Origin: Lobosporangium transversale
Taxonomy: Eukaryota > Mortierellomycota > Mortierellomycetes > Mortierellales > Mortierellaceae
Reading direction: 5' to 3'
Length of the DNA: 64,000 nucleotides
Assembly (NCBI RefSeq): GCF_002105155.1
Contig: NW_019029065.1
Coordinates: 16,591 to 80,590, forward strand
In this document: one piece after another, positions 10,276 through 21,389 of the stretch
Layout: each line of letters starts with the position of its first letter
How positions within the stretch are numbered: position 1 is the first letter of the stretch
Translations under genes and position numbers: made by a program
Notes under the pieces: generated by a model
The model's input: only the letters and a program-made list of their open reading frames with translations
Told to the model about the DNA's origin: nothing
The model's database searches: none

Positions 10276-12850
10276 CTACAATGCGCCCTTGAAGACAATG
10301 TTTCTGGTGTATATCCCAGGCTTGGCTTGTACCTTCCCATTCCCGACCAGCACCTTAAGATTGTTTGGGTCAGTACACCGTGATAAAGCAACGTAGAGAT
10401 GGCCATGACTGAAGACATCTTGAGGAAGATAAACACCGACATGTTTAAGTGTCTGTCCTTGTGACTTATTGATAGTCATGGCGAAGGCTGGCTTGACTGG
10501 AAATTGGCGTCTGCAGAACATAACTGGCGAAGAGCGGTCATCAATCGTTGTAAGCGATATGCGAGGAATGAAAACACGCTCCCCTCGATATTGCCCATTG
10601 ATAATCTCAGTCTGGATCATTCTTGTGCCCAACGCACGCACAATCATGCGGGTGCCATTACATAGTCCGCGCTTTGGATTCAAGTTGCGAAGAAGGATGA
10701 CAGGTTGACCGACTTTCAACTCCAGTTTGAATGGAGGCAAGCCTGGTGGACTAAGCTTGTTTAGATATTCTACAGGATAATGGACCGGAGCTGTTGCTTC
10801 AGGGTCTTGTAGGCTATCTTGACCAATATAACTGACTGATTGCTGAGTACTACAGAGCATAGTGGTAGCCAATTGGTTTAGCCTGTCTACATCTTCATTG
10901 AGAGGGCTCAATATAGCGCGCTCAATGAGTATTTCAGGCCGGAGTCCAGCAGTTTCGATGTCTGGAAATATCTGCCTAATTAGTAGCTTTTCGTGACTGT
11001 GATCCTTATTTACAGCTGGGGCGTCAAGGACCAAGTTGTCAGGTATCCTGATATAGTCGACATGAGGGCCAAAACTAACGGTCGGCTCTGTCCCTTCACC
11101 AATACGGAGTAGCCATTCGACAAACGCTTGGTTCTCAGGATGGCTGTTAACTCGCATATTCTTGCTCAGTCTGAGTGTCGTCACCGAAGGCCAAATATAA
11201 GATCTTTTCAATGAAGCATCCTCAATCTGAGCCTGTGTCCCACGGATGACAACCGGAAGTACCTGTCTGAAGTCGCCTCCAAATACAAACACTTTACCAC
11301 CGAACGGAGTATCCTGTTCCATAATGTCTCGAAGCAGCCTGTCTACAGCCTCAAAACAATGCTTATGCTGCAAAGGAGCCTCATCCCAGAAGACGACATC
11401 AGCATTACGTATTCTTACGGCAGCATCTTGCCGCATACCAAGATAGCAGATGGAGCGACAGTCAACAGGGATCGGTACCTTGAACGTAGAATGGGCTGTA
11501 TGGCCGTTATGGAGAATAAGAGAGGCAATTCCTGATGATGCGACAGCAATCACACTTCGCTTATGTCGGCCAGTGAGACAACCAATGAGCGTGTTGTATA
11601 AAAAGGATTTGCCTGTTCCTCCTGGGCCATCAATGAAAAAAAGTCTCTCATGAACCTCACCCTTGGCTGCCTTAATGATGTGTTCAAAGGCTATCCTCTG
11701 GTCCAAGTTCAAGTGTATCACGTTATTGAGAGCCTCTTGTTCAAATTCCCATTGCTTCTGCGTGTCATCAACTTGATCTTCCTCCTGTAGGGCATTTTCT
11801 ATTCCTTGAGGCATCTCTGGAAAGTTAGCCAGGCAGGACCCAAGCTCCTTCAGCACTTCATTCAGATCGTAAAGTGCCGAGCTCTTAGCTTGTTCCTCTG
11901 CGATACCCTCCGCAGTAGCAGTTGCTTCTCCCTGGAGTCCTTTACATATATGAAGGAAGTCTTCTGACAGGTCCCTTGCAAAGCGAGTCCAAAGAGCCAG
12001 TGGGTCAGAGAGGCTACAGTTGATCATCATAATACCAAACAGGTGCCGCAACATCCTCGGTAACTGATATGTGGATGCTTCTTCCAAGCAACGACTCCAT
12101 TCTTCATCATCCTCGAGCAAGCCGCGAGCAAGGGCAGCTGAGTAAAACGTATCAAAGACCTTGTTGACTTCAGGCATGGTGCGGAGCTCAGCAAAACTCT
12201 TTGCTCCTTTGACATGCATAAGCAGCAGCCGAAGACAATACCTTTCGCGTTCTTTTGGCTGGACAAAATAGATTCTAGAGAGAACCTTCGTGCTATTGGT
12301 CCTGGCTCTCTCTCTCCATCTTCTACTGCGCTTGTCCCAGGTGTAGTGATAAGGCACATCAGGGTACAAATAGTATTCTGGTACCTTTATATTGCTTGCC
12401 GCTTCGGCATTGGCTGCATTTGTTGCTTCCTTCTGCCCTCGAAATTTCTTTCTCAATGGCACTATTGAGCTTGAACCATGCCATGAGCTGCGAGTCTTGG
12501 GCACAGGAGATGACTTGCTCGAGGTTAGCATCAGGACCGAAGACCACTTGCTGCTGATCCTCCAGATGGACAGGCAGTCGAACAACATTATGGGATTGCC
12601 CATGGAGCGCAAAGCCATACATACGCCATAAGCTCTCGCAAGTAGATACATATCGGCTATCCCTGTATTTGCTGACCTCATCGAGATTAACATTTCCTCC
12701 ATCCGCTGCCAGCCACGACAGCAACTGATGCTCTATCATGACCCTTGTGCACGTATTTGTAAATATACTTGACTGATGACACTGATCCACAGACTTCAAC
12801 GTTAATATGAGCGTTATATTTGGTTGTAAGCCATAAATTGTGAGGAACAA
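10276..12850 (-). pseudogene. Helitron-1 PIF1-family helicase
   Basis: The C-terminal helicase of the Helitron transposase (the long frame 12702-10276 plus a short upstream part in the frame 12850-12359). Motifs are Walker A GPGGTGKS, Walker B VVFWDEAPL, GGDFRQVLPVV, and the late motifs TINKSQGQTL and YVALSRCT, ending NIVFKGAL. These are the hallmarks of PIF1-type SF1B helicases, which unwind donor DNA during rolling-circle transposition. Two frame changes, near 12720 and near 12440, separate this part from Rep, so this copy is not intact as read unless small introns are hidden there. Confidence 0.85.
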
Positions 12851-14730
12851 CCCAAGTGTTGTCGACAGTGTTGCCTTTTGAGTTTACAAAGGAGCGTGCA
12901 GGATCATTACGTCGACGATAGTTCGGGTAGCCATCCTCGCTTCTTGCAGTATTTTCCAAAAATGAGCGTGGGTACTTTTTGCTGCAGCTCCCTTCCACCA
13001 TGCATGGCGCTTTAGAATTATGGACCCCACATGGTCCATGTACCATGTGGGAAGTTACTGTCTCGTACGCAAGCGGGGCACTCTGTCGATCGGGGATCTC
13101 TGCAGACACAATAGAGTCAATGTCGTCTGCAGTCCGAGGCTTGCTTCCATCGTCAAGAATTATGAGGAGATGCTGATGCGGCAAACCACGTTTCTGGAAC
13201 TCGACGACCCAATTGTAAGCAATAACTTTCCCTAGGACATCTTTCTTGAAGAGGTCATCCTCTAGAGCCTTCTTTTTGAGATTAAATACTCGTACGCAAA
13301 GGTCAGGCCAATCAGCTGCTGTTTGGCCTTCATAAAGAGCCTCCTGGATCTCTGGCCACTGGGGATTACATGTGAAGGTGATGAAGAGATCTGGCTTGCC
13401 AAACTTCCGAACCATGGCAATGGCATCTTGGAACAACTGTTGCATAAATCTGGGGCCTCCAACAAAGGAAGATGGTAAGATAATCCGCTTTCCAATATTC
13501 TCTGGCCTGAGATTGAGGTCAATTGCATCTATTATGCCGATATATGCATCCGCTTTGAGCTTAGCTTGATTCATACTGATATATAGGAGCCGAGAAGTTT
13601 CCAACTTGTAATATTGGTCGACAATATATTGGTGAGCCAAACGTGGAATCATCCAAATGTAGGATCGTTGATCTGTTGAGCTCATTGGGCGGATTTGCAG
13701 TCTATATGCATAGAACTCCCTTTGGCTGACGAACTCTCGGGTTTTTTTCGTCCGGCTCTCATGAGGTTCCATCTGGTCATCCTCAACATCCTCACCATCG
13801 CTTTCTCCAAGAGACCTTTCAGAGCCTAGCTCTGACCCGCTTTCCTTCTTATACTTGCCGTATGTCCACCCACACTCACCATTCGGATGCAAGAGAACGT
13901 AGTGAAGGCTGTCGTATGACGGATGAGTCTCGCTGATCTGCTGTAAACCGCCCCCTTTGTATTCAATAACTATATCCCTTCTTGAAACTTGGCTATCATC
14001 ACCAGGCATCAAAACAGCGATTTCAGAGGACGAAGGGGGACCATATTGTCTCCGTCCTTGGCTCCTTAGGTCACGTTGGGACTCAGCACGGATGACGACC
14101 CTTAACTGAGTATCTTGACCATTGACACGCTCTTTAATGTTCTTGAGTAAACGGGCCATCGGGTGATGTCGTTCGAGAAGCTGTTGTAGCTCAATTAACA
14201 AACTGTTGCCGAGAGAACCTTCAAAGTACCCATTGCGAATTTTGGCCTGCTCTTCAGGGTCATGAATATGGCTGTGGATCTGTAAAAACTGAGGATCTAC
14301 ACCTTCAGACGGGCTCAGAGGGCCAATCAGGTGAGCGATACCTCCGATAATACGGAAAGTGTACACGCCTTGTTGGCTGTTTGCAAGGCTCCTGGCATGG
14401 TTTACTTTCATCGACGTAAAGGACAGAGCACAGTTGTATTGCCGTGCATTATTTCGAATGGCTTTGCTTCTCGCGTCTTGGCCACCAAAGACCTCTAAAA
14501 AGCGGCGCGGAATACCCTCCAGATGAGGGATTTTGACTTGACCTCTGCCGCAGCACAAGGAAAATTCTGGTCGGTGCTTGGTGTTTTTCACTCGTTCTTC
14601 AAGGAACATGATAGCATTGCAATAAGGGCACCGGACCATCTGCTCTAAGCGGTGTCTATGGCGCTCGATATTGGGGCCTGAGATTAATTCTTGTTGGAAC
14701 CTCCTTCTAGCGGTGGGGATAGTATCCATA
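12687..14730 (-). pseudogene. Helitron-1 Rep (HUH endonuclease) domain
   Basis: Main Rep exon. It begins at an acceptor after 14731 and opens with MDTIPTARRRF. A CPYC ... LCC cysteine cluster follows near its start. The HUH motif is PHQH within EFQKRGLPHQHLLI, and the paired catalytic tyrosines lie in YIYKYVHKGHD near 12740. Helitron Rep nicks and joins single-stranded DNA using these tyrosines. The frame fails just after the Tyr pair (stop at 12687), where the downstream protein continues in another frame. Homologous exons are at 31096 (Helitron-2) and 40121 (Helitron-3). Confidence 0.87.
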
Positions 14731-14846
14731 CTATTGGAATATAGAATCACAAATTTTTATTAATATTTTATATGGGCTTTTTCACTTTTTCACTTATCAC
14801 AATATTTTTTTACACTAAAATAATAATAAGGGGAGGTCGGACTTAC

Positions 14847-15120
14847 TCTTTATCGGGGCATGTGTTTAGGTTATGTCCTGGGCGACTGCATATACTGCAC
14901 TGCCGTTGCACAGGCCGACAGGGTGACTGTAGCCTAGAGAGCAATGATAATGATGTTAGATTAGAAACGCAATACGTGGTAGTTTATAAATTCAATAAAA
15001 TGTGAACCAAGAGTAGCTCACCTTCGTCTTCGCTCAGGTCTTTCGCTTTCACCTGGGCCATCAAGGCTAATGCTTCGTCTGCGAGTCGTCACAGGCTCGG
15101 TTCGATTCTGCATGGGGTCA
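14847..15120 (-). CDS. Helitron-1 small exons 2 and 3, with zinc knuckle
   Basis: Two exons inferred from splice signals and open phase: 15120-15022 (basic, 99 bases) and 14933-14847 (87 bases). Both are entered and left in phase 2, with donors GTGAGC and GTAAGT and acceptors ending TTTAG and TCTAG. The second encodes CSICSRPGHNLNTC, a perfect C-x2-C-x4-H-x4-C zinc knuckle. Splicing to 14730 keeps the frame. Zinc knuckles usually bind single-stranded nucleic acid, which suits a Rep-helicase protein. Exon structure is inference from sequence only. Confidence 0.7.
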
Positions 15121-15215
15121 CTAAAGATAACATTGCAAAAGAAATGGCAATTTAGGATTGAAAAAAAAAATGCATTGCTAAGGATTACATATCGAAACAT
15201 CAAAATGGAGCTCAC

Positions 15216-15824
15216 CCTTCATTATTTGGACATGTACTTAGAAGCAACTTGATGGTATAAGTTTGGTGTAGCCGAAGGGACCAATGTTTCCTGCGACCGG
15301 GAGAGCTCTAAGTTATAGTCTTCTTGAGTAGGACAAACACAGCTGCTCTGAGAAGAACAACCTGTGTTCATGCAAACAACACAGCCAAGCCTGACTGCAA
15401 GCTCAGCTCTCATTGCCTCTTCTTTACGTCTTCTTTCTTCCTGTTCTTTTTTTTCCCCTTCTCTCTCTTGTTCAAGGAATTCAAATAGGGCGCACTCGTC
15501 AATGGAGTCGTATATCATGTCATATAGCTTCTCTTCATTCTCCACATCCTCTGCTTGCCGGCCTGGTAACTCCTCTCTTATCTCCACAGGCTGTGCTCGG
15601 ATGATACGTGGTACAGCCCGTCGAGATCGTCGTGCTCGGATGATGCATCGTACGCCTGAAGTGGAGCTGTCCGACGGAGGAACGGCTTTCGAGTGGTTCG
15701 AGTCACCATAAATAGAGCGAGGGCACTTGGTAGGCAACTGGCTTCTGGGAGGTGCAGCTGATGACGAACGTGTGGAACGTGTGGCAGCCAACGACGACGA
15801 ACGTGTAAAACGTTTGGCAGGCAT
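15216..15824 (-). CDS. Helitron-1 N-terminal exon
   Basis: Open from ATG 15824, immediately after a T-rich run on the opposite strand. The product starts Arg/Ser/Thr-rich, has a central acidic helix and a Glu/Lys/Arg-rich coiled coil, then a Cys-rich patch (CVVCMNTGC ... CVC). The exon probably ends at 15216 (donor GTGAGC) in a frame that reads STCPNNEG, so there is a small frame change near the 3' end relative to the ATG frame. No enzyme domain is seen. It is called as part of Rep-helicase because the splice phases fit and because Helitron-3 has a related AATAATGAAG exon end. Confidence 0.55.
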
Positions 15825-16309
15825 TTTTTTTTTTTTTTTTTTTTAGCAGATAAAATAGACGAAAGCAATAAAAACAAAGGTCTGAGGAAAATGAAAGCAA
15901 GGATTCAGAAATATAGGTGCGTTGAGGGATTAAGATTGTAAAACAAAGCGAACAGGTTTATTTTAAATCTACAGTGCATCGTAGACGCGATAGCGATACT
16001 TTTTTTGCATGCTGATTTAAAGTTTCAAAATAAGGGTCGTGTCACATGGGCAAAATAAATTTAATTAAGGGACAGCGAATCACATTTTGACTCTATCCGT
16101 AAAAAAACAACCGAAATCCAATCACTCTACACTGGATGCCCCATTCTCCAATTAAATGAGACTCTTGCCACCCACAGATTCTTGCTTACCCATGGATGAG
16201 TGAATGCTCCAAGCTGTTGCTTATTTATGTTTTGTTCATTTATGATGCTCCAAAAGTTGTCACATAATTTCGCAGTCACCTAATTTTTCTACCTGCTTTA
16301 ATATATAGA

Positions 16310-17200
16310 TTTATATATTAGTCAGAAAGGCTTCGGATCGAGTTGGGTAACCTGGCTGTCACGTCACGAGCCTTATTGCGGGACCTATTTTGGGACAAAT
16401 GATATCTATTCAGCAACAAATGTCGATGCATGCGGAGCATGTTCTACCAAATTTGTCGTAAGGACATAATATCTTCTATAACGTAAACACCATTCAACGT
16501 GGTAGCATCCACCCAATCTGAAGAACTATGTATATAGAATAATAATAAATAGTTGCTGACTTTTTATGAATAGGCGTGCTTGTCAGCCTGAAACGACACA
16601 AATTGGCATTGATTACCAGGCTCGCACAATTCGAGCTCGAACTTTTTGATACGAGAAATGAGCTTGTGAGTGCCATGGACACAAAGGGAAGTGTAAAGAG
16701 AAGACTGAAACTTTCTTCATGACAACTGAAAATACAAATCGAATACATGATACTGAAGTACAAGGCATTTACCGCGAAACTTGGCTGTGTTAATTTGTTC
16801 TGAAAAAGATATCAGATCATTAAACTCACTTTAAATGCGCAAACCGGGCTTCATTACGACATCTGGGCTACATGGGCTCACAAAAGTGATGTTAGCCATG
16901 TACAGCCTTCCACATTTGAAAGTAGAAACACGTACACCAAATATTTTTATGTTGGCTTCAACTTTAATGAATTTGACCCACTTATTGACACATCGATTGG
17001 GCCGCTGATAAGGCGTAATCGACGTCTGCCAAAAAATGGCCCGTGTCTCTTCCCCTGTATGCTCATATTTATTTTTTTGCTTTGTATCTCTTCCTTTTTC
17101 TTCCATTCTCTTGTGTCTCATCTCCCTCACTGTGTGTTGGTTTTGTTCTTTGTCTCTTCCCTCTTGACCATTCTTACATCTTTCTTTTTATCTTTCCACA
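16310..17200 (+). other. No gene recognised
   Basis: Flank of Helitron-1 and the region upstream of the small gene at 17201. A pyrimidine-rich stretch at about 17050-17200 may be its promoter or leader. Nothing else was supported. Confidence 0.4.
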
Positions 17201-17614
17201 ATGAGTGAATCCAACAAATACATTTTTTTCTTTTGTGCCAAAGGACTCGTGGAAAAAAAGAAAAAAGGTGAAGAAAAATTACTCCGTGAATATCATGATC
17301 ATTTAAATCGTTATCACTTATCCACCCTGGTTGAGATCGAGTTAGAAAATACAACTGAACCTTTCCTCATTCATCGTAATCCCATGCCTTTCTCACCCTG
17401 TAAATTTTTTTTTTCAACCGTACATCTGTGTTACGTCACTACAAGACCTGTAAAGCCGCCGGTCCCTCCAGCCTCGAATGCCGATACATGTTCAGATAGC
17501 CATTCATTACAGGATAGTGTTAAAAAATATGAGGCAGTAATTAAGATGCTTTGTGAGAGGGTAGACGCTCTTGAAGAGAGGTATGACATCCTTTATTTGT
17601 TGTTAATAAGTTAA
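17201..17614 (+). CDS. Hypothetical protein with C-terminal coiled coil
   Basis: An ATG frame of 137 codons that I do not recognise. The N-terminal part is basic and aromatic (KYIFFFCAKGLVEKKKK, then HDHLNRYH). The middle is Pro-rich (RPVKPPVPP), and the end is a predicted coiled coil (MLCERVDALEERYD). A possible 40-50 base intron (GTAAAT at about 17400 to AG at about 17442) would remove a low-complexity Phe-rich stretch. A possible donor GTATGA follows EER at about 17580, so the gene may continue downstream. It could be the 5' part of the CRN-like remnant at 17830. Confidence 0.35.
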   Translation: MSESNKYIFFFCAKGLVEKKKKGEEKLLREYHDHLNRYHLSTLVEIELENTTEPFLIHRNPMPFSPCKFFFSTVHLCYVTTRPVKPPVPPASNADTCSDSHSLQDSVKKYEAVIKMLCERVDALEERYDILYLLLIS

Positions 17615-17829
17615 TAGATTCTTTTTTTTTTTTTTTTTTTTTTGAGATTAAATAGAAAAGAAGTTCAATCGCCATGTCATGATAAATAGCGAACAAGAAC
17701 AGTAAGTTCTTTGTTGTTATTTTAAATAAACTCCTTTCATAGAAAACGTTCGTTACTCCCTCAACTTCAAAACAATAACTTCCAATTCTCATCCTTTACT
17801 TCCTCATTACTCCATGGATATCTTGAAAT

Positions 17830-18217
17830 ATGTTGGAAAAAATCTTCCGACAAAAAAGCAGATCCCAAAATAAGGTGTACACTCTTTTTTGCCTACTTGA
17901 TGGAGAACCGCTTTCTGTCCTCATTGATGCATCTGCGCTCTCCTGCACCAGCGTTTGCCGACTCAAAAGGTTTATAATGGCAAGAGCAAATGTCAAAAAA
18001 AGATTCATTGCACGGGCTCGTGACATTGACAAAGCTTGAGAACATTCATAAGTTGTTTGACAATTTTGAATCGTTGGCAATGCTTTTCGAATCAACAGAA
18101 ATGAATCGAAAGAGACCACTCGATCATGACAGTGAGAATGACAATACTGCCGAGAGTAAACAACGACTACGGCGTTCTAAAAGAACATTGGCAAGACATT
18201 TACGAAAAACCCGTTGA
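17830..18217 (+). pseudogene. Crinkler (CRN)-like N-terminal domain remnant
   Basis: The segment VYTLFCLLDGEPLSVLID resembles the start of CRN N-terminal domains (LFC-x-VDGE-x-x-x-x-F/V-x-I), a ubiquitin-like fold found in oomycete effectors and in many early fungi. The frame breaks in a run of seven A's near 17995. It continues in another frame (17990-18217), rich in Lys/Arg near its end (RLRRSKRTLARHLRK, nuclear-localisation-like). So it is either a frameshifted pseudogene or two overlapping pieces. No C-terminal effector or nuclease domain is visible. Confidence 0.45.
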
Positions 18218-18830
18218 ATAAAAAATCGATATTTATTTCTTTATGATTTATTTTCTATATTTTCTATATCTATATTTTTATATCTTTATATTTTTATATT
18301 ATCATGTTTTTATATTTTTATATTTTATACTCGGAGATCTTTATCTTCAATACTGATGTCAACACTCACCTTATATTAGGATAAAAGAGATAGAAGGAAA
18401 GATATTATTGCTGTTGCATTTCTCGCCTTTTATACATCGTTTTTAATTGTTTTATCCATTTTAAAATAAACTTTATCCGATTTTATTTTGAATTGTTCCA
18501 ATCACTAAAAAAAATTATCTAAAGTTAAGTTAAAAAGTTAACCGAAAAGGGCGGAGAAATTTATCCGAATGTTTACAAATTTTGTCCAACCATGCAGTTC
18601 ATTTTATCCAGATGGTCATGCGGAAATAGCCATGGGACCTTGTGATATTATCGGCGCGTCCTGGAAATTATCAACCGCGTTGGATTTTTTTCTTCGAATT
18701 CAAAAAAAAAAAAAAAAAAAAAGGTCGCCCATTTTTTTTTTTTTTTTGATGTAAGACGCGTCGCGAAGATCATGGCGCGTTGGCGCGTTGACACATTGGT
18801 ACCACGCTAACATGCAATGATGAGTCCATG

Positions 18831-18838
18831 TATAAAAG
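18831..18838 (+). promoter_or_regulatory. TATA box of the DDE transposase gene
   Basis: TATAAAAG lies 110 bases before ATG 18941, after a G+C-rich stretch with repeated GGCGCGTT motifs. Spacing is typical of a fungal core promoter. Confidence 0.55.
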
Positions 18839-18940
18839 GAATTGAGGTTTAAAGAAAAATAAAAAGACAAAAGTTACCACCGCTTGTATCCTTCAACTGA
18901 TATCGCTTCAACACTCTTAATCACCTAATTCAAATTCACT

Positions 18941-20913
18941 ATGGCACTTACCAAGAATCAACCTGAAATCATCAACTTGGTTGACACCGATGACGACGAG
19001 CTCTACAAAGACCTCGAGGCTCAGAAAGCCGCCTTGAAGTGGGATGACAGTTCTAATGTATGTGGTCTTGGTGGTTCTTTTGTAACTTGTTCCATCTTCT
19101 TGGCTATAAACATTGGTTCCTCTATTTTGCAATATCCATAGGCTATTGAGATCAAAGCCGAGGGGGGAGGCTGTGACAGCGCCATCCCTCAGCCCCGCGC
19201 ACAAGACTCCGGGAATAAAAGTGACTCTTCCAAACCTCATCTCCAAAATCTATATCGTCATGGTATTTCGTTCGTCCATGTAGCCTCCTCGTCGCGGTCT
19301 CGCCCTCGTCGGATGATTGTAGAGGAAGAGAGCGATGAAGAGGCAGACCCGTACAACCCTTGGACGCCCCCCATGTATACTGGCCACGAGCTTGATTTCG
19401 ATGCACCTGCCCTGGGTGCGCCTGCTGCTGAAACCTCTGTCATTGACTCGCCTATCATTAGTGAGCCTGTTGGCAGAAACAATAACAAAGAAAAAGGGCC
19501 AAAAATGACCTGCATATATTCGCAGCTCCAATTCGATGAGGATGAGCTAGAAAGAGAGCGCAATCCGGCACCTGAGGCTTTTTTTGATCAAGACGAAAAT
19601 GAGTATGAGGAGCCAAGCCTGAGAGATATGTGTCGTAAAAGGAAACGCAATTCCCCTACCACATATTCTAAGATTACAGAAGAGGCTTCTCAAAGGCTGA
19701 TTGAGTACTGGACAGTACACATGTGTACAGTAGCTGAAGCGGCTAGGGCCGTTCACATGCATCCAAGGACCGCCTGGAGGTAATAATTAAGTTTAAAGAC
19801 TACTTGTGCTAAATGATATCTCGGGATATTGTTACCAATTATGTTTACCTGGGAGTTTGTTATAGATATATTAATCATTACAGGGAAACAGGCAAGCTCC
19901 CTTCCAAGAAGCGTCGAGTGGCTCCGAAATTGGCAGCGAGACACTGCCAGTACTTAGAGGATTTCTTAGACGAAAAACCTCTTTCGACGCTCATGGAAGT
20001 ACACAAGGCTCTCCACGACGAATTCCCTGAAGTCCAAGTGTCTCTTGCCACGGTTTTCAATTATGTCACAAATATGTGTGAGTACACACTCAAGCGGATC
20101 AGAAAGGTCTCTGACAAGCGAAATGATCCCGCTGTACTTACAGCGAGAGAGAGATTTGCTGAAGAGATGCAAAACCCCACAAACCACGAGAAGTTTGAGA
20201 AAAAGACCATTTTCATTGACGAAGCGGGGTTTAACCTGCATCTGATCCGAGATTATGGATGGTCCCGTAAAGGAAAGCCCGTCAACGTTGTGCGTCCTAC
20301 CGTACGTGGTAGAAATGTTAGCGTTGTAGGTGCAATTTCATCGACTGGGATCATCTGTATGTCAGTGACTACAGTAGACCTTGATGCGAATGAAGAGCCG
20401 GTGGCGGAGGATGATCAAGATGAGGTCCCGAACAACAACGGCCGTGGTCGTGGCCGGGGGGGGCGTGGCCGTGGTCGTAGTCGTGGTAGAAATGCAGCAC
20501 GTCCTCCGCAGGTATCCGAGGATGGTATAGTTGGTTGCTCAACAACCGGGGCCTATTTTAGGGACTTCATTTATGAGGTTCTTGAGATATTGGAGGCTAA
20601 AGAGATGCATGGATATACTTTTCTAATGGATAATGCGCGTATTCACAAGTCTCCACTGGTTAGAGAACTCATAGAAGAAGCAGGCCATTTTTGTGAATAT
20701 CTTCCTCCTTACTCACCATTCCTGAATCCAATCGAGGAATGCTGGTCGAAGGTCAAGAACAGTTTCAAGAGAAGTCGCCTTGAGGCGAACGAAACCATGC
20801 GCACTAGGTTCCAAGACGCATTCAGGTCGATATCCCGAAAGGATTGTCAAGGTTGGATTCATCATGCAACTACCTTTTTTCCAAGGTGTCTCAACAGAGA
20901 GATCAATCTATAG
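18941..20913 (+). CDS. DDE transposase, Tc1/mariner superfamily, three exons, apparently intact
   Basis: Exons 18941-19057, 19142-19779 and 19866-20913 are joined by introns with GTATGT...TAG and GTAATA...TAG. They give an uninterrupted 600-codon product. The N-terminal part is acidic (VDTDDDELYKDL). A helix-turn-helix region crosses intron 2 (AEAARAVHMHPRTAWR then YINHYRETGK). The catalytic core shows IFIDEAGF (Asp 1), FLMDNARIHKS (Asp 2) and YSPFLNPIEECWSKVK (Glu). Between Asp 1 and Asp 2 is an unusual Gly/Arg-rich insertion (GRGRGRGGRGRGRSRGR). Such RGG tracts often bind RNA or DNA. Intactness suggests recent activity or domestication. Confidence 0.87.
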
Positions 20914-21167
20914 ACCTATAAATAGTACAGTTATGGTGAAAAAAAAGAAACGATAATGGATAGGATAATATGCATGTCAATGTTGTTAATAAAGCCACGA
21001 CGTTTGGATAATTGTGATAATCAATTCGGTTATCACGTTTGGAATAATGGATAATATTTCAGACACATTCGGATAACTAATAGGATAATTTTATTAGCTT
21101 AAATTGGATAAAGCTTATTTCCCCATCGGAGCAATGCAAATTGAAAATGGATAAATGTTTTTTTAAG

Positions 21168-21275
21168 ATCGTATTGATTTTAGTATTTCAGTACCAGTAT
21201 CACATACTAGTACTGCGTACTAAAATAACGAAAATTTAGTATGACATACTCGTACTGCGTACCAAAATGCCATTT
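21168..21275 (+). repeat. TAGTAC repeat, copy III
   Basis: Begins AAGATCGTATTGATTTTAG and holds the same CATACTAGTACTGCGTAC modules as 5410-5605, including two tandem units ending GCGTACCAAAAT. It abuts the right flank of the DDE element. It lacks the palindrome part found in copies I and II. Confidence 0.65.
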
Positions 21276-21389
21276 TTTTTCCACAAACAATCAATCAAGC
21301 ATGCACTGATTCTAAGCACTCACATTAAAGATACATTGATACTAAAAACACGCCCGCACAAATCATATGTAGTGATACTACTACTTGTT

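Larger units (their letters stand above)
9992..16309 (-). mobile_element. Helitron-1 (Rep-helicase), decayed
   Basis: A minus-strand Helitron about 6.3 kb long. The 5' terminus on the minus strand is TCTATATATTAAAG (16309 downwards), preceded by A, nearly identical to the resolved 5' end of Helitron-2. The 3' region has a strong hairpin at 10003-10019, as expected near Helitron 3' ends, but the bases following it read CTCG rather than the canonical CTRR, so that border is tentative. The gene is multi-exon: an N-terminal exon, two small exons (one a zinc knuckle), then Rep and helicase with frameshifts. Confidence 0.85.
18430..21165 (+). mobile_element. Tc1/mariner-superfamily (DDE) element with GGATAA-rich subterminal regions
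   Basis: The transposase gene at 18941-20913 is bracketed by AT-rich flanks. The left flank carries several TTATCC motifs (18453 to 18605), and the right flank carries at least six copies of the inverse GGATAA (about 20955 to 21155). TTTATCCATTTT and CTTTATCC occur in the left flank and, inverted, in the right. Clean terminal repeats and a TA duplication could not be fixed, so the borders are approximate. The right flank adjoins a TAGTAC repeat at about 21168. Confidence 0.6.

Noticed and set aside
16831-17130. Minus-strand basic frame of 99 codons
   Set aside because: It reads the complement of a pyrimidine-rich leader, and the Lys/Arg/Glu richness is explained by that composition.
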